Below are positions 8,206 through 18,430 of a DNA stretch of 64,000 bases, in pieces. Numbering within the stretch: the first letter of the stretch is position 1; each line of letters opens with the position of its first letter. The translations under genes and the position numbers were made by a program. Source of the stretch: Pseudomonas tritici (lineage in GTDB: Bacteria > Pseudomonadota > Gammaproteobacteria > Pseudomonadales > Pseudomonadaceae); NCBI RefSeq assembly GCF_014268275.3, contig NZ_CP077084.1, positions 5,022,001 through 5,086,000 of the forward strand, in the 5' to 3' direction. The notes under the pieces are model-generated. The model was not told where the DNA came from. It ran no database searches and was given only the letters and a program-made list of their open reading frames with translations.

Positions 8206-9333
8206 ATGCCTGTCACGTTTACCAAGAGCGCCCTGCTGCTGGCCCTGATGCTCGGCCTTGGCCAAGCACAGGCTGCCGACCCGATCAGCCCGGCTGAATT
8301 GGCGACTAACGAAGGCATCCCCTACCCTGCCGTGATCGCCCACCGGGGCGCTTCGTACGACGCCCCTGAGTCCACCGCCGCCGCCTACAAGGTTGCGCGT
8401 GACTTGGGCGCCGACTACCTGGAACTGGACCTGCAGCGCAGCAAGGACGGCGTGCTGTTCGCCCTGCACGACAACAACTTGCAGCGCACCACCGACGTGG
8501 CCACCAAGTTTCCCGACCGCAAGGACGCCCCGGCCAACGAGTTCACCTGGAAAGAATTGCAAACCCTCGACGCCGGCAGCTGGTTCAACGCCGCCTACCC
8601 GGACCGCGCCCGCCCGGGTTTCGTCGGCCTGAAAATCCAGAGCCTGGACGACATCATCAAGATCGCCGAAGGCAACCCGCAGCACAAACCCGGCCTCTAC
8701 ATCGAGACCAAGGAGCCCAAGCAATTCCCAGGCATCGAAGCCGACCTGAAGAACAAGCTGCTGGACAAAGGCTGGCTGAGTTCCGCTGGCTCCAAGCTGG
8801 GCAAGAGCAACACCGGCGTCGGCCAGGGCAAGGGCCGCGTGGTGCTGCAAACTTTCGAAGTGGCGAGCCTCAAAGAGCTGCAGAACGAAATGCCCAACAC
8901 CCCGAAAATCCTCCTGCTGTGGGTGGGTGAAGGCAGCATCGAACCGAAAAACAAGCAGACCTTCGCCGAATCCGGTGAAACCACCAAGGCCGCCTACTAC
9001 GCCAAGCAGGAGCCTAAGGACGCTGCTGAGTTCGAAAAATGGGTCGACGAAGCCAAGAGCCTCGGCGCCATCGGCACCGGCCCATCGGCTGAGCTGACAG
9101 ACCACGGCGACCAGAGCTATACGGACTTAGTCAAACCCGAGATGAACAAGCTGACCCACGACAAAGGCCTGCTGGTACACGTCTACACCGTGGATGAGCC
9201 GGTCGACTTCGAGAAGGTAATGAAAGCGGGCGTCGATGGCATCTTCACCAACCGCGCCGCCGAACTGCTGAAGTTCTACAAACGCTGGCCGTCGTCCAGC
9301 GTGCAGGACCTGCTGAACGACTATAAGTACTGA
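8206..9333 (+). CDS. glpQ: Periplasmic glycerophosphodiester phosphodiesterase
   Basis: A 375-residue GlpQ-type enzyme that hydrolyses glycerophosphodiesters to glycerol-3-phosphate and an alcohol. A signal peptide (about residues 1-23, ending AQA before ADPIS) directs it to the periplasm. Catalytic and Ca-binding motifs are visible: VIAHRGASYDAPEST, ADYLELDLQ and FALHDNNLQRTT. The ATG at 8206 is preceded by GAAAGGA. It is followed without any gap by an AraC-type regulator gene. Confidence 0.93.
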   Translation: MPVTFTKSALLLALMLGLGQAQAADPISPAELATNEGIPYPAVIAHRGASYDAPESTAAAYKVARDLGADYLELDLQRSKDGVLFALHDNNLQRTTDVATKFPDRKDAPANEFTWKELQTLDAGSWFNAAYPDRARPGFVGLKIQSLDDIIKIAEGNPQHKPGLYIETKEPKQFPGIEADLKNKLLDKGWLSSAGSKLGKSNTGVGQGKGRVVLQTFEVASLKELQNEMPNTPKILLLWVGEGSIEPKNKQTFAESGETTKAAYYAKQEPKDAAEFEKWVDEAKSLGAIGTGPSAELTDHGDQSYTDLVKPEMNKLTHDKGLLVHVYTVDEPVDFEKVMKAGVDGIFTNRAAELLKFYKRWPSSSVQDLLNDYKY

Positions 9334-9996
9334 GTGAAGGCCGAATGGTCAGGCCGCCTGTGGTTGGGGCGTGACTACGGCCTTATCCTCGGCGAGCTGG
9401 GGCGCACCGCGCCCCATGCACATTACGCCCACCAGTTGATGCTCTGCGCCCGGCCAATCACGGTCAGCCTCGATGGCCAGGTCACTACAACCCATCGCCT
9501 GTTTATCCCTTCGCGGCAGACCCACGCCATTCTCGACACTGAGGGTGAGGTAAAGGTGCTGTATGCCGAACCCGCCGTGTTTGATACCGCCCACTTGCAA
9601 CACCTGTTGATCCACGAGCAGCTGTCCCTGGAGGGGTTGCGCCAACTCCCCCGGCGCACGCTGGATGATCCACGCGTGGAACGAGCCCTTGCTGCACTGG
9701 ATCAACAGTTGAGCGGCAAGGTTTCTGCCCACGCCCTGGCCGAAGCGGCGCACCTGTCATTGAGCCAACTGGAGCGGCTGTTCTCGGATCAACTCGGCTT
9801 GCCCGTGCGCCGCCTGGTGCTGTGGCGACGCTTGCGCATCGCCCTGCAATTGGCACTTGCCGGCGGCACACTGACCGACGCTGCGCACGGTGCGGGTTTT
9901 GCCGATTCCGCGCACTTCTCACGAACCATGAAGCAGTTGTTTGGCGTCACGGCGGCAGCCTCATTGCGCCAGCTGGAGGTGCAGCTATTAGCGTAA
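9334..9996 (+). CDS. AraC family transcriptional regulator
   Basis: A 220-residue regulator with an N-terminal cupin-like sensing region and a C-terminal double helix-turn-helix (about 120-215). The signature includes HGAGFADSAHFSRTMKQLFG. It starts with GTG directly after the glpQ stop codon (TGAGTG), which implies translational coupling. Its last nine bases overlap the end of a convergent gene. Targets are unknown. Confidence 0.82.
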   Translation: MKAEWSGRLWLGRDYGLILGELGRTAPHAHYAHQLMLCARPITVSLDGQVTTTHRLFIPSRQTHAILDTEGEVKVLYAEPAVFDTAHLQHLLIHEQLSLEGLRQLPRRTLDDPRVERALAALDQQLSGKVSAHALAEAAHLSLSQLERLFSDQLGLPVRRLVLWRRLRIALQLALAGGTLTDAAHGAGFADSAHFSRTMKQLFGVTAAASLRQLEVQLLA

Positions 9997-10851
9997 ATCG
10001 TCTGGCAGTGCCGGCTCCTTGCTCAAGGCAACCGGCCTGAACGGGTCACGCAACTGTTCCCCATATGCCACCGGGAAATCCGGTCGACTGCCAATCCCCA
10101 GGTCTCCCGGCCCCATGCGATACCCCTCGCGATAGAACGCCGTGCCCAGCAGCCAATCCCACAGATTGAAAAACAGCGCGAAATTCACATCCCCGGCGCG
10201 ACCGTACTTCATATGGTGAAACCGATGCACCGGCGCCCAGGCGAACACCCAGCGCAACGGCCCCAGGCGCATGTCTACATTGGAATGCTGCAACAACAAT
10301 TGAACGGCGATGGTCAATGCCAGCAACTGCGCAACCGGCGTGGGAATGCCCAGCAGGATCAATGGCAACAGCCCCGCCGTGGCTTCCAGCATCTGGTGCA
10401 ACGGATGCTTCATCAAACCATTGAAGCCGTAAAGCCGCTGCACGCTGTGGTGCACCGCATGCAAACGCCACAGCGCCCCAATGCGGTGGCTGGCGTAATG
10501 CATCAAGGTAATACCGGCATCAGCGAGCACAATCGCCATCAGCAGTTGCTCCCACAGCGGCCAGCCACGCGGCCAGATACCTTCAAACGCCAACAGCGCC
10601 GTAAGCCCCGGCAGGATCAACAACCCAGCGGCATTCAGGCTTTCGTTGACCAAGGCGTGCAAGGTGTCGCGCCGACGATCGCCCAGGCTGCGATTCCACT
10701 GCGGTTCATAGGGCAACCACCGCTCTGCCAGGAATGACACTGCGACGGCTATCACGAACAGCAGAATCAAGCTGTTCGGCTGCCACAGTCCGCAACCGAT
10801 AAACCCCAGCAAAAAGGTGGGCGCGTAGATCCAACTCACTAACCGTTTCAT
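9988..10851 (-). CDS. Sterol desaturase/fatty acid hydroxylase superfamily protein
   Basis: A 287-residue membrane protein of the di-iron fatty-acid-hydroxylase superfamily. The histidine clusters HYASHR, HAVHHS and HRFHHM are all present at the expected spacing, so the di-iron centre should form. Four or more transmembrane segments are visible. The substrate is unknown; members act on sterols, fatty acids or alkylglycerols. The 3' end overlaps the AraC gene by nine bases. Confidence 0.85.
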   Translation of the reverse strand: MKRLVSWIYAPTFLLGFIGCGLWQPNSLILLFVIAVAVSFLAERWLPYEPQWNRSLGDRRRDTLHALVNESLNAAGLLILPGLTALLAFEGIWPRGWPLWEQLLMAIVLADAGITLMHYASHRIGALWRLHAVHHSVQRLYGFNGLMKHPLHQMLEATAGLLPLILLGIPTPVAQLLALTIAVQLLLQHSNVDMRLGPLRWVFAWAPVHRFHHMKYGRAGDVNFALFFNLWDWLLGTAFYREGYRMGPGDLGIGSRPDFPVAYGEQLRDPFRPVALSKEPALPDDLR

Positions 10852-11006
10852 GCCGAGTCTCCTTTGAAGTGAGCCCCCAGCATGAAATCCCCCGCGCGCG
10901 TCGGATTGAACAAACTGCGCAACCGCTTGAAATAATTAAGGATGAATTAAGTTGCGCTGGATAACCTGATCCCACTTAAACAGCTCACCAGACAAGGACA
11001 CACACC

Positions 11007-11312
11007 ATGAAAAACCTGACCGCTTTGTTCGCCGCTACCGCCCTGACCCTGACCGCCGGCCTGGCCCAGGCCGATGTTCGCCCAGACCAGATTCCAGGCC
11101 TGTTGCAGTCCGGCGCCGTGAAGCCTTTCGAGCAGCTCAACAAAGACGCCGTAGCCAAACACCCCGGCGCCACCATCAATGACACCGAGCTGGACAACGA
11201 AGCCGGCCGCCTGGTCTACGAGGTGGACCTGACCGACACCACCGGCAAAAAGTGGGACGTGAAGCTTGACGCCAAAACCAGCGAAGTCCTGGAAAACAAG
11301 CTCGACACTTGA
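11007..11312 (+). CDS. Small periplasmic PepSY domain protein
   Basis: A 101-residue exported protein. The signal peptide (1-22, ending LAQA before DVRPD) is clear, and the rest forms one PepSY domain (ATINDTELDNEAGRLVYEVD). Proteins of this kind bind or inhibit proteases or take part in envelope homeostasis, but the role is not established. A strong terminator lies ten bases after the stop, so it is a single-gene transcript. Confidence 0.82.
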   Translation: MKNLTALFAATALTLTAGLAQADVRPDQIPGLLQSGAVKPFEQLNKDAVAKHPGATINDTELDNEAGRLVYEVDLTDTTGKKWDVKLDAKTSEVLENKLDT

Positions 11313-11323
11313 GTTGTCTTCTT

Positions 11324-11360
11324 AAAAAACCGCGCCACCTAAGGGTGGCGCGGTTTTTTT
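11324..11360 (+). terminator. Rho-independent terminator after PepSY gene
   Basis: CCGCGCCACC (11330-11339) pairs with GGTGGCGCGG (11344-11353), with a 4-base loop and a run of seven T. A-rich sequence before the stem makes it potentially bidirectional. Confidence 0.9.
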
Positions 11361-11461
11361 GTGCGCGCTCGTCGGCAAGCTGTAGGAAATTCATCCCGGC
11401 GACGAAGGAAGTTGCCTACATACACTGCAAGGCCGTTAGAATCCCGTGCATCAGCCAAGGC

Positions 11462-12667
11462 ATGACGCCCACCGCACACCAACAGAGACAGCCAATGGGG
11501 CAAAAAGCTGCCGACATCGCCACTATCGGTCGCATCAGCGCCGTGCCGGCCATGCTCAAGGTCATCAGTGACATGACCGGCCTGCGGTTTGCCGCTGTTG
11601 CCCGCGTTACGGAAAACACCTGGACAGCCTGCGCGGTGCTCGACACCCTGGGTTTCGGCCTGGGTGTCGGTGGCGAGCTGGACCTGACCACCACCCTCTG
11701 CCACGAAATCCGCAGCTCCCACGTGTCTGTGGTGATCGATAAAGCCAGCGAAGACCCGCTCTACCACGACCACCACACCCCACAGATCTACCGATTTGAA
11801 AGCTATATTTCCGTGCCCGTGTTTCGAACCGATGGGCGCTTCTTCGGCACCATTTGCGCGCTCGACCCCAACCCCGCCTGCCTGCGCAACAGCACCATCC
11901 AATCGACCATGGAGTCATTTGCTCGCGTGCTGTCGCTGCAAATCGAGGCCGAAGAGAGCCAGCAACGAACCGAAACCGACTTGCAGGAAGAGCGTCGCAC
12001 CGCCGAATTACGCGAGCAGTTCATCGCGGTGCTCGGGCATGATCTGCGCAACCCACTGTTCGCGATCAATTTCGGCGCCGAACGGCTGCTGCGCAAGCAC
12101 CCCGACCCTGCCACTGACAGCACCGTGCGGCATATCCTCACCAGTGGTCGGCGTGCGGCGCAACTGGTGGAAGACGTGCTGGATTTCGCCCGTGGACGTA
12201 TGGGCAGCGGCATTCCGGTAAGCATGGGCGATTGCCAGGGCTTACAGGCCGCGTTGCAACATGTGGTGTCAGAGGTCCAGAGCGTCCACCCACGACGCGA
12301 GATTGTGGCGAATATCGGCGAACTTCGAGGGTTCAAGGGTGACCGGGAACGGTTGGCGCAACTGCTCTCCAACCTGGTCGCCAACGCCATCCACCACGGC
12401 AGCCACGATGGCCCTGTTGAAGTCACGGCCAGGGTCGAGCAGTCGCACTTCACGCTGACGGTGAAAAACCCCGGGCAGATCAGTGCACAGGCCCTGCCTC
12501 GGTTGTTCCAGCCCTATGCGCGGCCGGTCAAGGAGGCGCCCCAGGCCGGGCTTGGCCTGGGGTTGTACATCGTCAAGCAAATTGCCGATGCCCACGGCGG
12601 TGAGCTGAGCGTGTCCACCACCGAACAGCACGGCACCGTGTTCACGTTCAGCTTGCCGACCGCTTGA
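11462..12667 (+). CDS. GAF domain sensor histidine kinase
   Basis: A soluble sensor kinase of about 401 residues. An N-terminal GAF domain (about 15-170) is followed by HisKA with VLGHDLRNPLFAI (phospho-accepting His) and a HATPase domain with NLVANAIHHGS and GLGLGLYIVKQIA boxes. No transmembrane segment is seen. The ATG at 11462 is taken, but the ATG at 11495 is possible; earlier in-frame starts would lie inside the preceding terminator. No response regulator gene is adjacent, so its partner is encoded elsewhere. It is convergent with the MCP gene. Confidence 0.83.
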   Translation: MTPTAHQQRQPMGQKAADIATIGRISAVPAMLKVISDMTGLRFAAVARVTENTWTACAVLDTLGFGLGVGGELDLTTTLCHEIRSSHVSVVIDKASEDPLYHDHHTPQIYRFESYISVPVFRTDGRFFGTICALDPNPACLRNSTIQSTMESFARVLSLQIEAEESQQRTETDLQEERRTAELREQFIAVLGHDLRNPLFAINFGAERLLRKHPDPATDSTVRHILTSGRRAAQLVEDVLDFARGRMGSGIPVSMGDCQGLQAALQHVVSEVQSVHPRREIVANIGELRGFKGDRERLAQLLSNLVANAIHHGSHDGPVEVTARVEQSHFTLTVKNPGQISAQALPRLFQPYARPVKEAPQAGLGLGLYIVKQIADAHGGELSVSTTEQHGTVFTFSLPTA

Positions 12668-14296
12668 TCAGGCGCCCAAACGCGCCGTCACCTCATTCAA
12701 CTCGCTCGACAACCCGCGCAGGTTGTGGCTTGCCGCTTCGGTGCGCTTGACGTTATCGAGGTTGGCCGTGGCCACGGTGGTGATCTGCGTGATGTTGCGC
12801 GAGATATCCTCCGCCACCGATGTCTGCTCCTCGGCAGCCGTGGCGATCTGGCGGTTCATGTCGCGGATCGCCTCCACCGCCTGGGTGATGTGAGCCAGCA
12901 TGGCGCCGGCTTGCGTCACCTTCTCCACGCTGTCATCACTGCACGACTGGCCGCTCAGGATGGCTTCGGCCGCGTCCACCGCGCCGGTTTGCACGGCCTC
13001 GATAATGCCGTTGATCTCGATGATCGACGCCGCCGTGCGTTGCGCCAGGCTGCGCACTTCATCGGCCACCACCGCGAAACCACGACCGGCCTCGCCTGCG
13101 CGCGCGGCTTCGATCGCAGCGTTGAGCGCCAGCAGATTGGTCTGCTCGGCGATCCCGCGTATCACTTCCAGCACCTTGCCGATGCGCACGCTATCGGTTT
13201 CCAAGCGGCGGATGATGGTGCCGGTGTTGAGGATCTCGTTGCGCATCTGGCCGATGGTGGCGATGGTGACCTTCATCACCTCACCGCCTTCGCGGGCCGA
13301 ATGATCCGCCTCATCAGCAGCACGGGAAGCACTGGCGGCGTGGCGCGCAACTTCCTGAGCGGTGGCCGACATTTCCGTCATGGCCGTGGCCACCTGGTCG
13401 GTGCGGTTGAATTGATCACTGGTACCGTTGGCCATCTGCCCGGCGATAGCATTCAACTCGCCGCTGGAACTGACCAGGTCGGTGGCGCTGCGCTGCAGGC
13501 GGCTGAACGTTTCGGCAAGAAAATCGCGCAAGGTATTCGCCGCTGCGGCCAGATGGCCCAGCTCATCCTGGCGACGGCTGGCCACGCGCTCGGCGAAGCG
13601 ACCGTGGCTCAGTTGCGTCACGTAATCGATCAGGCTGCGGATCGGCAGGATCAGGTTACGGTTGATCAACCACAGGCTGAACAGACCGATCAACACACCG
13701 GACAGCAACATAACCGCCAGGCCCACCAACACGGTGCGCTCAGCGTAGGCGCTGATGGCTTTGGATTGTTGGCTGCCTTGCGCACGCAGGTCGTTGACCA
13801 GTGCACTCATCTGCTCGCTGGCAGCGCGGTCCACGCCCTTGACCGCCGTGTCGCCAGCGGTTGCATCGCCGCCCGCGGCTACGTAGGCATCGCGGCCCTT
13901 CTGGTAGGCCACGCCGAGTTGCACGTGTTCCTGGCGCAGGGTTTCGATACGCCGGCTCAGGGTCGGGTCGCCGATGGTCTGGGTGACCAGCCGCGTGAGG
14001 ATGCCTTGCACATCGCGCTGGCGGTCCTGGAACTGGCCCCAATATTTCTCCATGTCCTGAGGCTGCTTGCCGCGTAGCAGGACGTTTTTCCATTCCTGCA
14101 CCTGCACTTTGAATTGCAGGTTGGCCTCGTCAATCATCTGTGAAGTCAGTAACGGCCCATCAATCAAACTGCGATAACTCTGCACCCCGTTGGACAGGAA
14201 GTTGAAACACGCCAGGGCGATCAGCAAGATCGCCAACAGGCTGCCACCGAGCAGCGACAGGATTTGTGCTCTCAAGGAGGTTCGCAAAACATTCAT
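12668..14296 (-). CDS. Transmembrane methyl-accepting chemotaxis protein
   Basis: A 542-residue receptor. Transmembrane segment 1 is at about 13-35 and transmembrane segment 2 at about 190-213 ([20 protein letters not shown]). Between them is a periplasmic four-helix-type ligand domain of about 150 residues. A HAMP domain and an MCP signalling domain follow, with [20 protein letters not shown] at the tip. The start at 14296 ([11 protein letters not shown]) is chosen because it puts the first membrane segment near the N-terminus. Ligand unknown. Confidence 0.9.
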   Translation of the reverse strand: MNVLRTSLRAQILSLLGGSLLAILLIALACFNFLSNGVQSYRSLIDGPLLTSQMIDEANLQFKVQVQEWKNVLLRGKQPQDMEKYWGQFQDRQRDVQGILTRLVTQTIGDPTLSRRIETLRQEHVQLGVAYQKGRDAYVAAGGDATAGDTAVKGVDRAASEQMSALVNDLRAQGSQQSKAISAYAERTVLVGLAVMLLSGVLIGLFSLWLINRNLILPIRSLIDYVTQLSHGRFAERVASRRQDELGHLAAAANTLRDFLAETFSRLQRSATDLVSSSGELNAIAGQMANGTSDQFNRTDQVATAMTEMSATAQEVARHAASASRAADEADHSAREGGEVMKVTIATIGQMRNEILNTGTIIRRLETDSVRIGKVLEVIRGIAEQTNLLALNAAIEAARAGEAGRGFAVVADEVRSLAQRTAASIIEINGIIEAVQTGAVDAAEAILSGQSCSDDSVEKVTQAGAMLAHITQAVEAIRDMNRQIATAAEEQTSVAEDISRNITQITTVATANLDNVKRTEAASHNLRGLSSELNEVTARLGA

Positions 14297-14555
14297 CGGG
14301 GAAAAGCCTCGATACAAGGAATTGGTGCGTGCACGCCTAACGTCCTTGTTGTTAAAGCACCGCCCATCCACAGCGGTTCATAACGCCCTGAATCGGCCGA
14401 GCTAGAGGCTTCTTGAACGGTTGCTGACAAACGGTCAAATAAATGTCACCGCAACGAAATAATTCCAGAATCGTCACAAAACTGTCATTTCCCCTTGCAA
14501 TGATCGCCCACGCGACCTGTGAAACGTCCTACAGGCCATTTCTCTGCGAGCCTCC

Positions 14556-15575
14556 ATGAACCACAGCATTGATCACAGCCACCAGGATCCCGATCTGTTT
14601 GGCTTGCTCTACGGTTTCCGTTTTCGGCCCGGTGAGAAGGGCGAGCAGATAGATTCGGCCACGGCGCTTCAGGCCCTGCAGCAACCGGCCGACCCGGAAG
14701 AGTTTTTGTGGCTGCACCTGAACCTGGCCCACGCGGCGTGCGAACGCTGGATGCAGGCACACCTGGACCTGCCGGAAGAGTTCTTCGAAGCCCTGCATGA
14801 AGGTTCGCGCTCCACGCGTATCGAACATGTCGACTCGGCCTTGCTGGCCGTGGTCAACGACGTGGTGTTCAACTTCAGCAGCATGGTGTCGTCGGATATT
14901 TCCACGCTCTGGGTCTGCGCCCGCAGCCGTCTGTTGATCAGTGCGCGCCTGCAACCGCTGCACTCGGTGGACAAGTTGCGCTCATCGGTGAAAGCCGGTG
15001 AGCGCTTTCGCTCACCGCTGGCCCTGCTGGTGCACCTGCTGCGCGACCAGGGTGAAGTACTGACGCAGATCGTGCGCAAGACCAGCATCAGCGTCGACCA
15101 TATCGAAGACCAGTTGCTGTCCTCGCGCTTGTCCACCAACCGCGCCGAACTGGGTGCCGCGCGCCGGGTGCTGGTGCGCCTGCAACGCCTGCTGGCGCTG
15201 GAGCCGGGCTCGCTGCTGCGCCTGCTGAATCGCCCGCCGCAGTGGCTGCAAAAGGAAGACGTGAAGGAATTGCGCAAGTCCACCGAGGAGTTTGCGCTGA
15301 TCATCAACGACCTGATGGCCCTGGGCGAACGCATCAAGCTGTTGCAGGAAGAGATCGCGGCCAACCTCAACGAGCAAAGCAACCGCACGTTGTTCACTCT
15401 CACCGTGGTGACGGTGCTGGCATTGCCGATCAATATCATCGCCGGTTTTTTTGGGATGAACGTCGGGGGCGTGCCGCTTTCACAGGATCCGGAGGGGTTT
15501 TGGATATTAGTGGCGTTGGTGGCGACCTTCACGTTAATCGCCGGACGCTGGGCATTCCGCAAATTCTCAAGCTGA
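14556..15575 (+). CDS. ZntB/CorA-family metal ion transporter
   Basis: A 339-residue CorA-superfamily protein with a long cytoplasmic N-terminal domain and two C-terminal transmembrane helices. The loop motif GMNVGG after the first helix matches the CorA GMN signature and is typical of ZntB-type zinc transporters. It should form a pentamer in the inner membrane. Zinc is the most likely ion, though magnesium cannot be excluded from sequence. Confidence 0.85.
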   Translation: MNHSIDHSHQDPDLFGLLYGFRFRPGEKGEQIDSATALQALQQPADPEEFLWLHLNLAHAACERWMQAHLDLPEEFFEALHEGSRSTRIEHVDSALLAVVNDVVFNFSSMVSSDISTLWVCARSRLLISARLQPLHSVDKLRSSVKAGERFRSPLALLVHLLRDQGEVLTQIVRKTSISVDHIEDQLLSSRLSTNRAELGAARRVLVRLQRLLALEPGSLLRLLNRPPQWLQKEDVKELRKSTEEFALIINDLMALGERIKLLQEEIAANLNEQSNRTLFTLTVVTVLALPINIIAGFFGMNVGGVPLSQDPEGFWILVALVATFTLIAGRWAFRKFSS

Positions 15576-15714
15576 AATGAGATCAACCGTGGGAGCTGCG
15601 GTGCTTTATGGACCGGCGGCAAATCCAATTCCCTAAACACTGACCTGCGGCAGCATCTCTGTAACATTCTGCAATGACTATGAACGGCATCCTCACAACA
15701 CTGGATGCTCCGGC

Positions 15715-17331
15715 ATGGCCACCCCTTCCTTGACTGCCTCCACCCACACCTCAGTTGCAGACCCCAAACCCAGGCTGGACAAGAAACCCAGCCTGGTGAC
15801 GGTGATCATCTTCTTCGCCGTACTCGCCATGGGCCTGTTGTTTACCGCCTACAGCCTGATGCATGACATGCACGAAATGGGCGCGCAACTCACCACCTGG
15901 ACACCGTTCCTGCTATTGGGCGTAGCGCTGTTGATTGCCCTGGGGTTCGAGTTCGTCAACGGCTTCCACGACACCGCCAACGCGGTGGCGACGGTGATCT
16001 ACACCAACTCGCTGCCGCCCCATTTTGCGGTGGTGTGGTCGGGCTTTTTCAACTTCCTCGGCGTGCTGCTTTCCAGCGGTGCGGTGGCGTTTGGCATCAT
16101 TGCGCTGCTGCCGGTCGAGCTGATTTTGCAGGTGGGCTCATCAGCCGGTTTTGCGATGATCTTCGCGCTGTTGATCGCCGCCATCCTGTGGAACCTCGGC
16201 ACGTGGTGGCTGGGGTTGCCGGCGTCGTCTTCCCACACGCTGATTGGCTCGATCATCGGCGTTGGCGTGGCGAATGCCTTGATGCACGGGCGTGACGGCA
16301 CCAGCGGTGTGGACTGGAGCCAGGCGATCAAGATCGGTTACGCCTTGCTGCTCTCGCCGCTGATCGGCTTTGCGTTTGCGGCGATGCTGTTGCTGGCCCT
16401 GCGCGCCTTCGTCAAGAACCGCGCGCTGTACAAGGCGCCGAAAGGCGACACGCCACCGCCGTGGTGGATCCGCGGCATGCTGATCGCCACCTGCACCGGC
16501 GTCTCCTTCGCTCACGGTTCCAACGATGGGCAGAAAGGCATGGGCCTGATCATGTTGATTCTGGTCGGCACGCTGCCGATGGCCTACGCGCTGAACCGGG
16601 CGATGCCCGCCGAGCAGTCGTTGCAGTTCGCGGCCGTGGCCGAAGTCACCCAGGTCGCCCTGGTAAAAAGCGCGCCGCAAGCGCTGACAGGCGACCCGCG
16701 TCCGATCCTCTCGACCTACGTGCGCACCAAGGAAGCCACGCCGGAACTGGTGCCCGCCCTCGCCGCGCTCGCCGGGCAGATCGGGGATGAAGTCAAAGGC
16801 TACGGTTCCCTGGCCAAAGTGCCCGCCGAAGCCGTCGGCAACGTACGTAACGACATGTACCTGACCAGCGAAACCATTCGCCTGATGGACAAGGGCAAGG
16901 TCGGCAATTTCGACGCCGACACCCAGGGCAAGCTGCAACTGTTCAAGCAACAGATCGACAGTTCCACACGCTTCATTCCGCTGTGGGTGAAAATCGCCGT
17001 GGCCATCGCCCTGGGCCTGGGCACCATGGTGGGCTGGAAGCGCATCGTGGTGACAGTCGGCGAGAAGATCGGCAAGACGCACCTGACGTATGCTCAAGGC
17101 GCCTCGGCCGAGATGGTGGCGATGCTGACCATCGGCGCGGCGGACATGTACGGGTTGCCGGTGTCGACCACGCATGTGCTGTCGTCGGGTGTGGCAGGGA
17201 CCATGGTGGCGAATGGCGGTGGGTTGCAGATGCGCACTATCCGTAATTTGCTGATGGCGTGGGTGCTCACATTGCCCGCGGCCATTCTTCTTTCGGGCAG
17301 CCTCTACTGGCTGTTCACCAAACTCTTCTGA
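15715..17331 (+). CDS. pit: Inorganic phosphate transporter, PiT family
   Basis: A 538-residue inner-membrane symporter with about ten or more transmembrane segments. The two PiT repeats are visible: EFVNGFHDTANAVATVIYT near the N-terminus and FAHGSNDGQKGMG in the second half. A large hydrophilic loop (about residues 300-420) separates them. It imports phosphate with protons, usually as a metal-phosphate complex. The ATG at 15715 is kept. A REP pair follows the gene. Confidence 0.9.
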   Translation: MATPSLTASTHTSVADPKPRLDKKPSLVTVIIFFAVLAMGLLFTAYSLMHDMHEMGAQLTTWTPFLLLGVALLIALGFEFVNGFHDTANAVATVIYTNSLPPHFAVVWSGFFNFLGVLLSSGAVAFGIIALLPVELILQVGSSAGFAMIFALLIAAILWNLGTWWLGLPASSSHTLIGSIIGVGVANALMHGRDGTSGVDWSQAIKIGYALLLSPLIGFAFAAMLLLALRAFVKNRALYKAPKGDTPPPWWIRGMLIATCTGVSFAHGSNDGQKGMGLIMLILVGTLPMAYALNRAMPAEQSLQFAAVAEVTQVALVKSAPQALTGDPRPILSTYVRTKEATPELVPALAALAGQIGDEVKGYGSLAKVPAEAVGNVRNDMYLTSETIRLMDKGKVGNFDADTQGKLQLFKQQIDSSTRFIPLWVKIAVAIALGLGTMVGWKRIVVTVGEKIGKTHLTYAQGASAEMVAMLTIGAADMYGLPVSTTHVLSSGVAGTMVANGGGLQMRTIRNLLMAWVLTLPAAILLSGSLYWLFTKLF

Positions 17332-17350
17332 CACAACTCAGAGCAAAAAT

Positions 17351-17438
17351 GTGGGAGCTGGCTTGCCTGCGATAGCGGATTAACATTCAACACATTTGTT
17401 GACTGAAAGATCGCCATCGCAGGCAAGCCAGCTCCCAC
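17351..17438. repeat. REPIN, GTGGGAGCTGG type
   Basis: GTGGGAGCTGGCTTGCCTGC and its inverse enclose a short unique centre. The arms form a long hairpin after the phosphate transporter gene and before the end of pxpC. Confidence 0.9.
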
Positions 17439-17455
17439 AGTGGTTTTGCAGGTAT

Positions 17456-18430
17456 TCAGTTGTTGAAGAGTCCAGTCATCGCTTTGACGCGTTTCTTGTA
17501 CACCCGCCGCGCCTCCAGTGCTTCCTCCAGCGTCACCGCCACAAACCCCGCCCGCTGGTTCGGCTGCATCTGCCCGATCAAGTCCAGATCGGCACTGATC
17601 ACCGTGCCAATCATCGCGTACCCACCGCCCGACACCGCGTCCCGATGCAACACGATCGGCTCCAACCCGGCCGGCACCTGGATCGAGCCGATCGGGTAGC
17701 AACTGTCGACGATATTAGAAGGATCGGAGCCCGCGCCAAACGGCTGCTCCCGTGGCTGAAAGCTCAGCGCACTGCCGCCTTTGAAGCGATAGCCGATGCG
17801 GTCGGCTTCGGAACCCACTGTCCAGGGCTCGGCAAAAAAGCTGTTTTTGGCCGCATCTGTCAGCCGCTCGTAATACAGCCCCGGCACCACGCGCAGGGTC
17901 ACATCACCGCCCACCGAACGGCGCAACGCCATCGGTAAACTGTCGCCCGCACGGCCCGTACCACTGGCGTCACCGATGGGCAATTCGTCGCCTTCCTGCA
18001 AGCGCCGACCGTGAAACCCGCCGAGTGCGCCGAGGGTGTAAGTCGAACGACTGCCGAGCACCAACGGCACGTCAATACCACCGGCCACCGCGAGATACGT
18101 CCGCGCGCCGGCCTTGGGAAATTCAAAGCGTAAAACCTGCCCGGCGCGCACCTGGAACGCGGTGTCCTGGTGCACGACTTCACCGTCCAGGCGCGGCGAC
18201 ATCAAGGCACCGCTGAGTGCCACCAACGCGTCCTGTTGAAACGCCAGTTCGGGGCCTATCAGCGTGCATTCCAACCCCGCCGCGCCGACCGGATTGCCCA
18301 CCAGGTGATTGGCTGCGCTCAATGCATATTGGTCCAACGCACCCGACGGCGGGATGCCCAAGTGGTAATAACCTTCGCGGCCAAGGTCCTGCACGGAGGT
18401 GGCGAGGCCGGGTTTGAGCACCTTGATCAT
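17456..18430 (-). CDS. pxpC: 5-oxoprolinase subunit C
   Basis: A 324-residue protein of the biotin-dependent carboxyltransferase-like family, subunit C of the ATP-dependent 5-oxoprolinase PxpABC. It works with PxpA and PxpB to open 5-oxoproline (pyroglutamate) to glutamate. The N-terminal motif TSVQDLGREGYYHLGIPPSG and the later NRVGYR-like segment (ADRIGYRFKG) are typical. It overlaps pxpB by four bases (ATGA) and lies last in the operon. Confidence 0.92.
   Translation of the reverse strand: MIKVLKPGLATSVQDLGREGYYHLGIPPSGALDQYALSAANHLVGNPVGAAGLECTLIGPELAFQQDALVALSGALMSPRLDGEVVHQDTAFQVRAGQVLRFEFPKAGARTYLAVAGGIDVPLVLGSRSTYTLGALGGFHGRRLQEGDELPIGDASGTGRAGDSLPMALRRSVGGDVTLRVVPGLYYERLTDAAKNSFFAEPWTVGSEADRIGYRFKGGSALSFQPREQPFGAGSDPSNIVDSCYPIGSIQVPAGLEPIVLHRDAVSGGGYAMIGTVISADLDLIGQMQPNQRAGFVAVTLEEALEARRVYKKRVKAMTGLFNN

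Noticed and set aside
12725..14077. 450-residue plus-strand frame opposite the MCP gene
   Set aside because: Histidine- and glutamine-rich shadow of the high-GC minus-strand MCP gene, which has full domain support.
16141..17334. 397-residue minus-strand frame opposite the phosphate transporter gene
   Set aside because: Shadow frame with no domain; the plus-strand transporter has clear PiT motifs.
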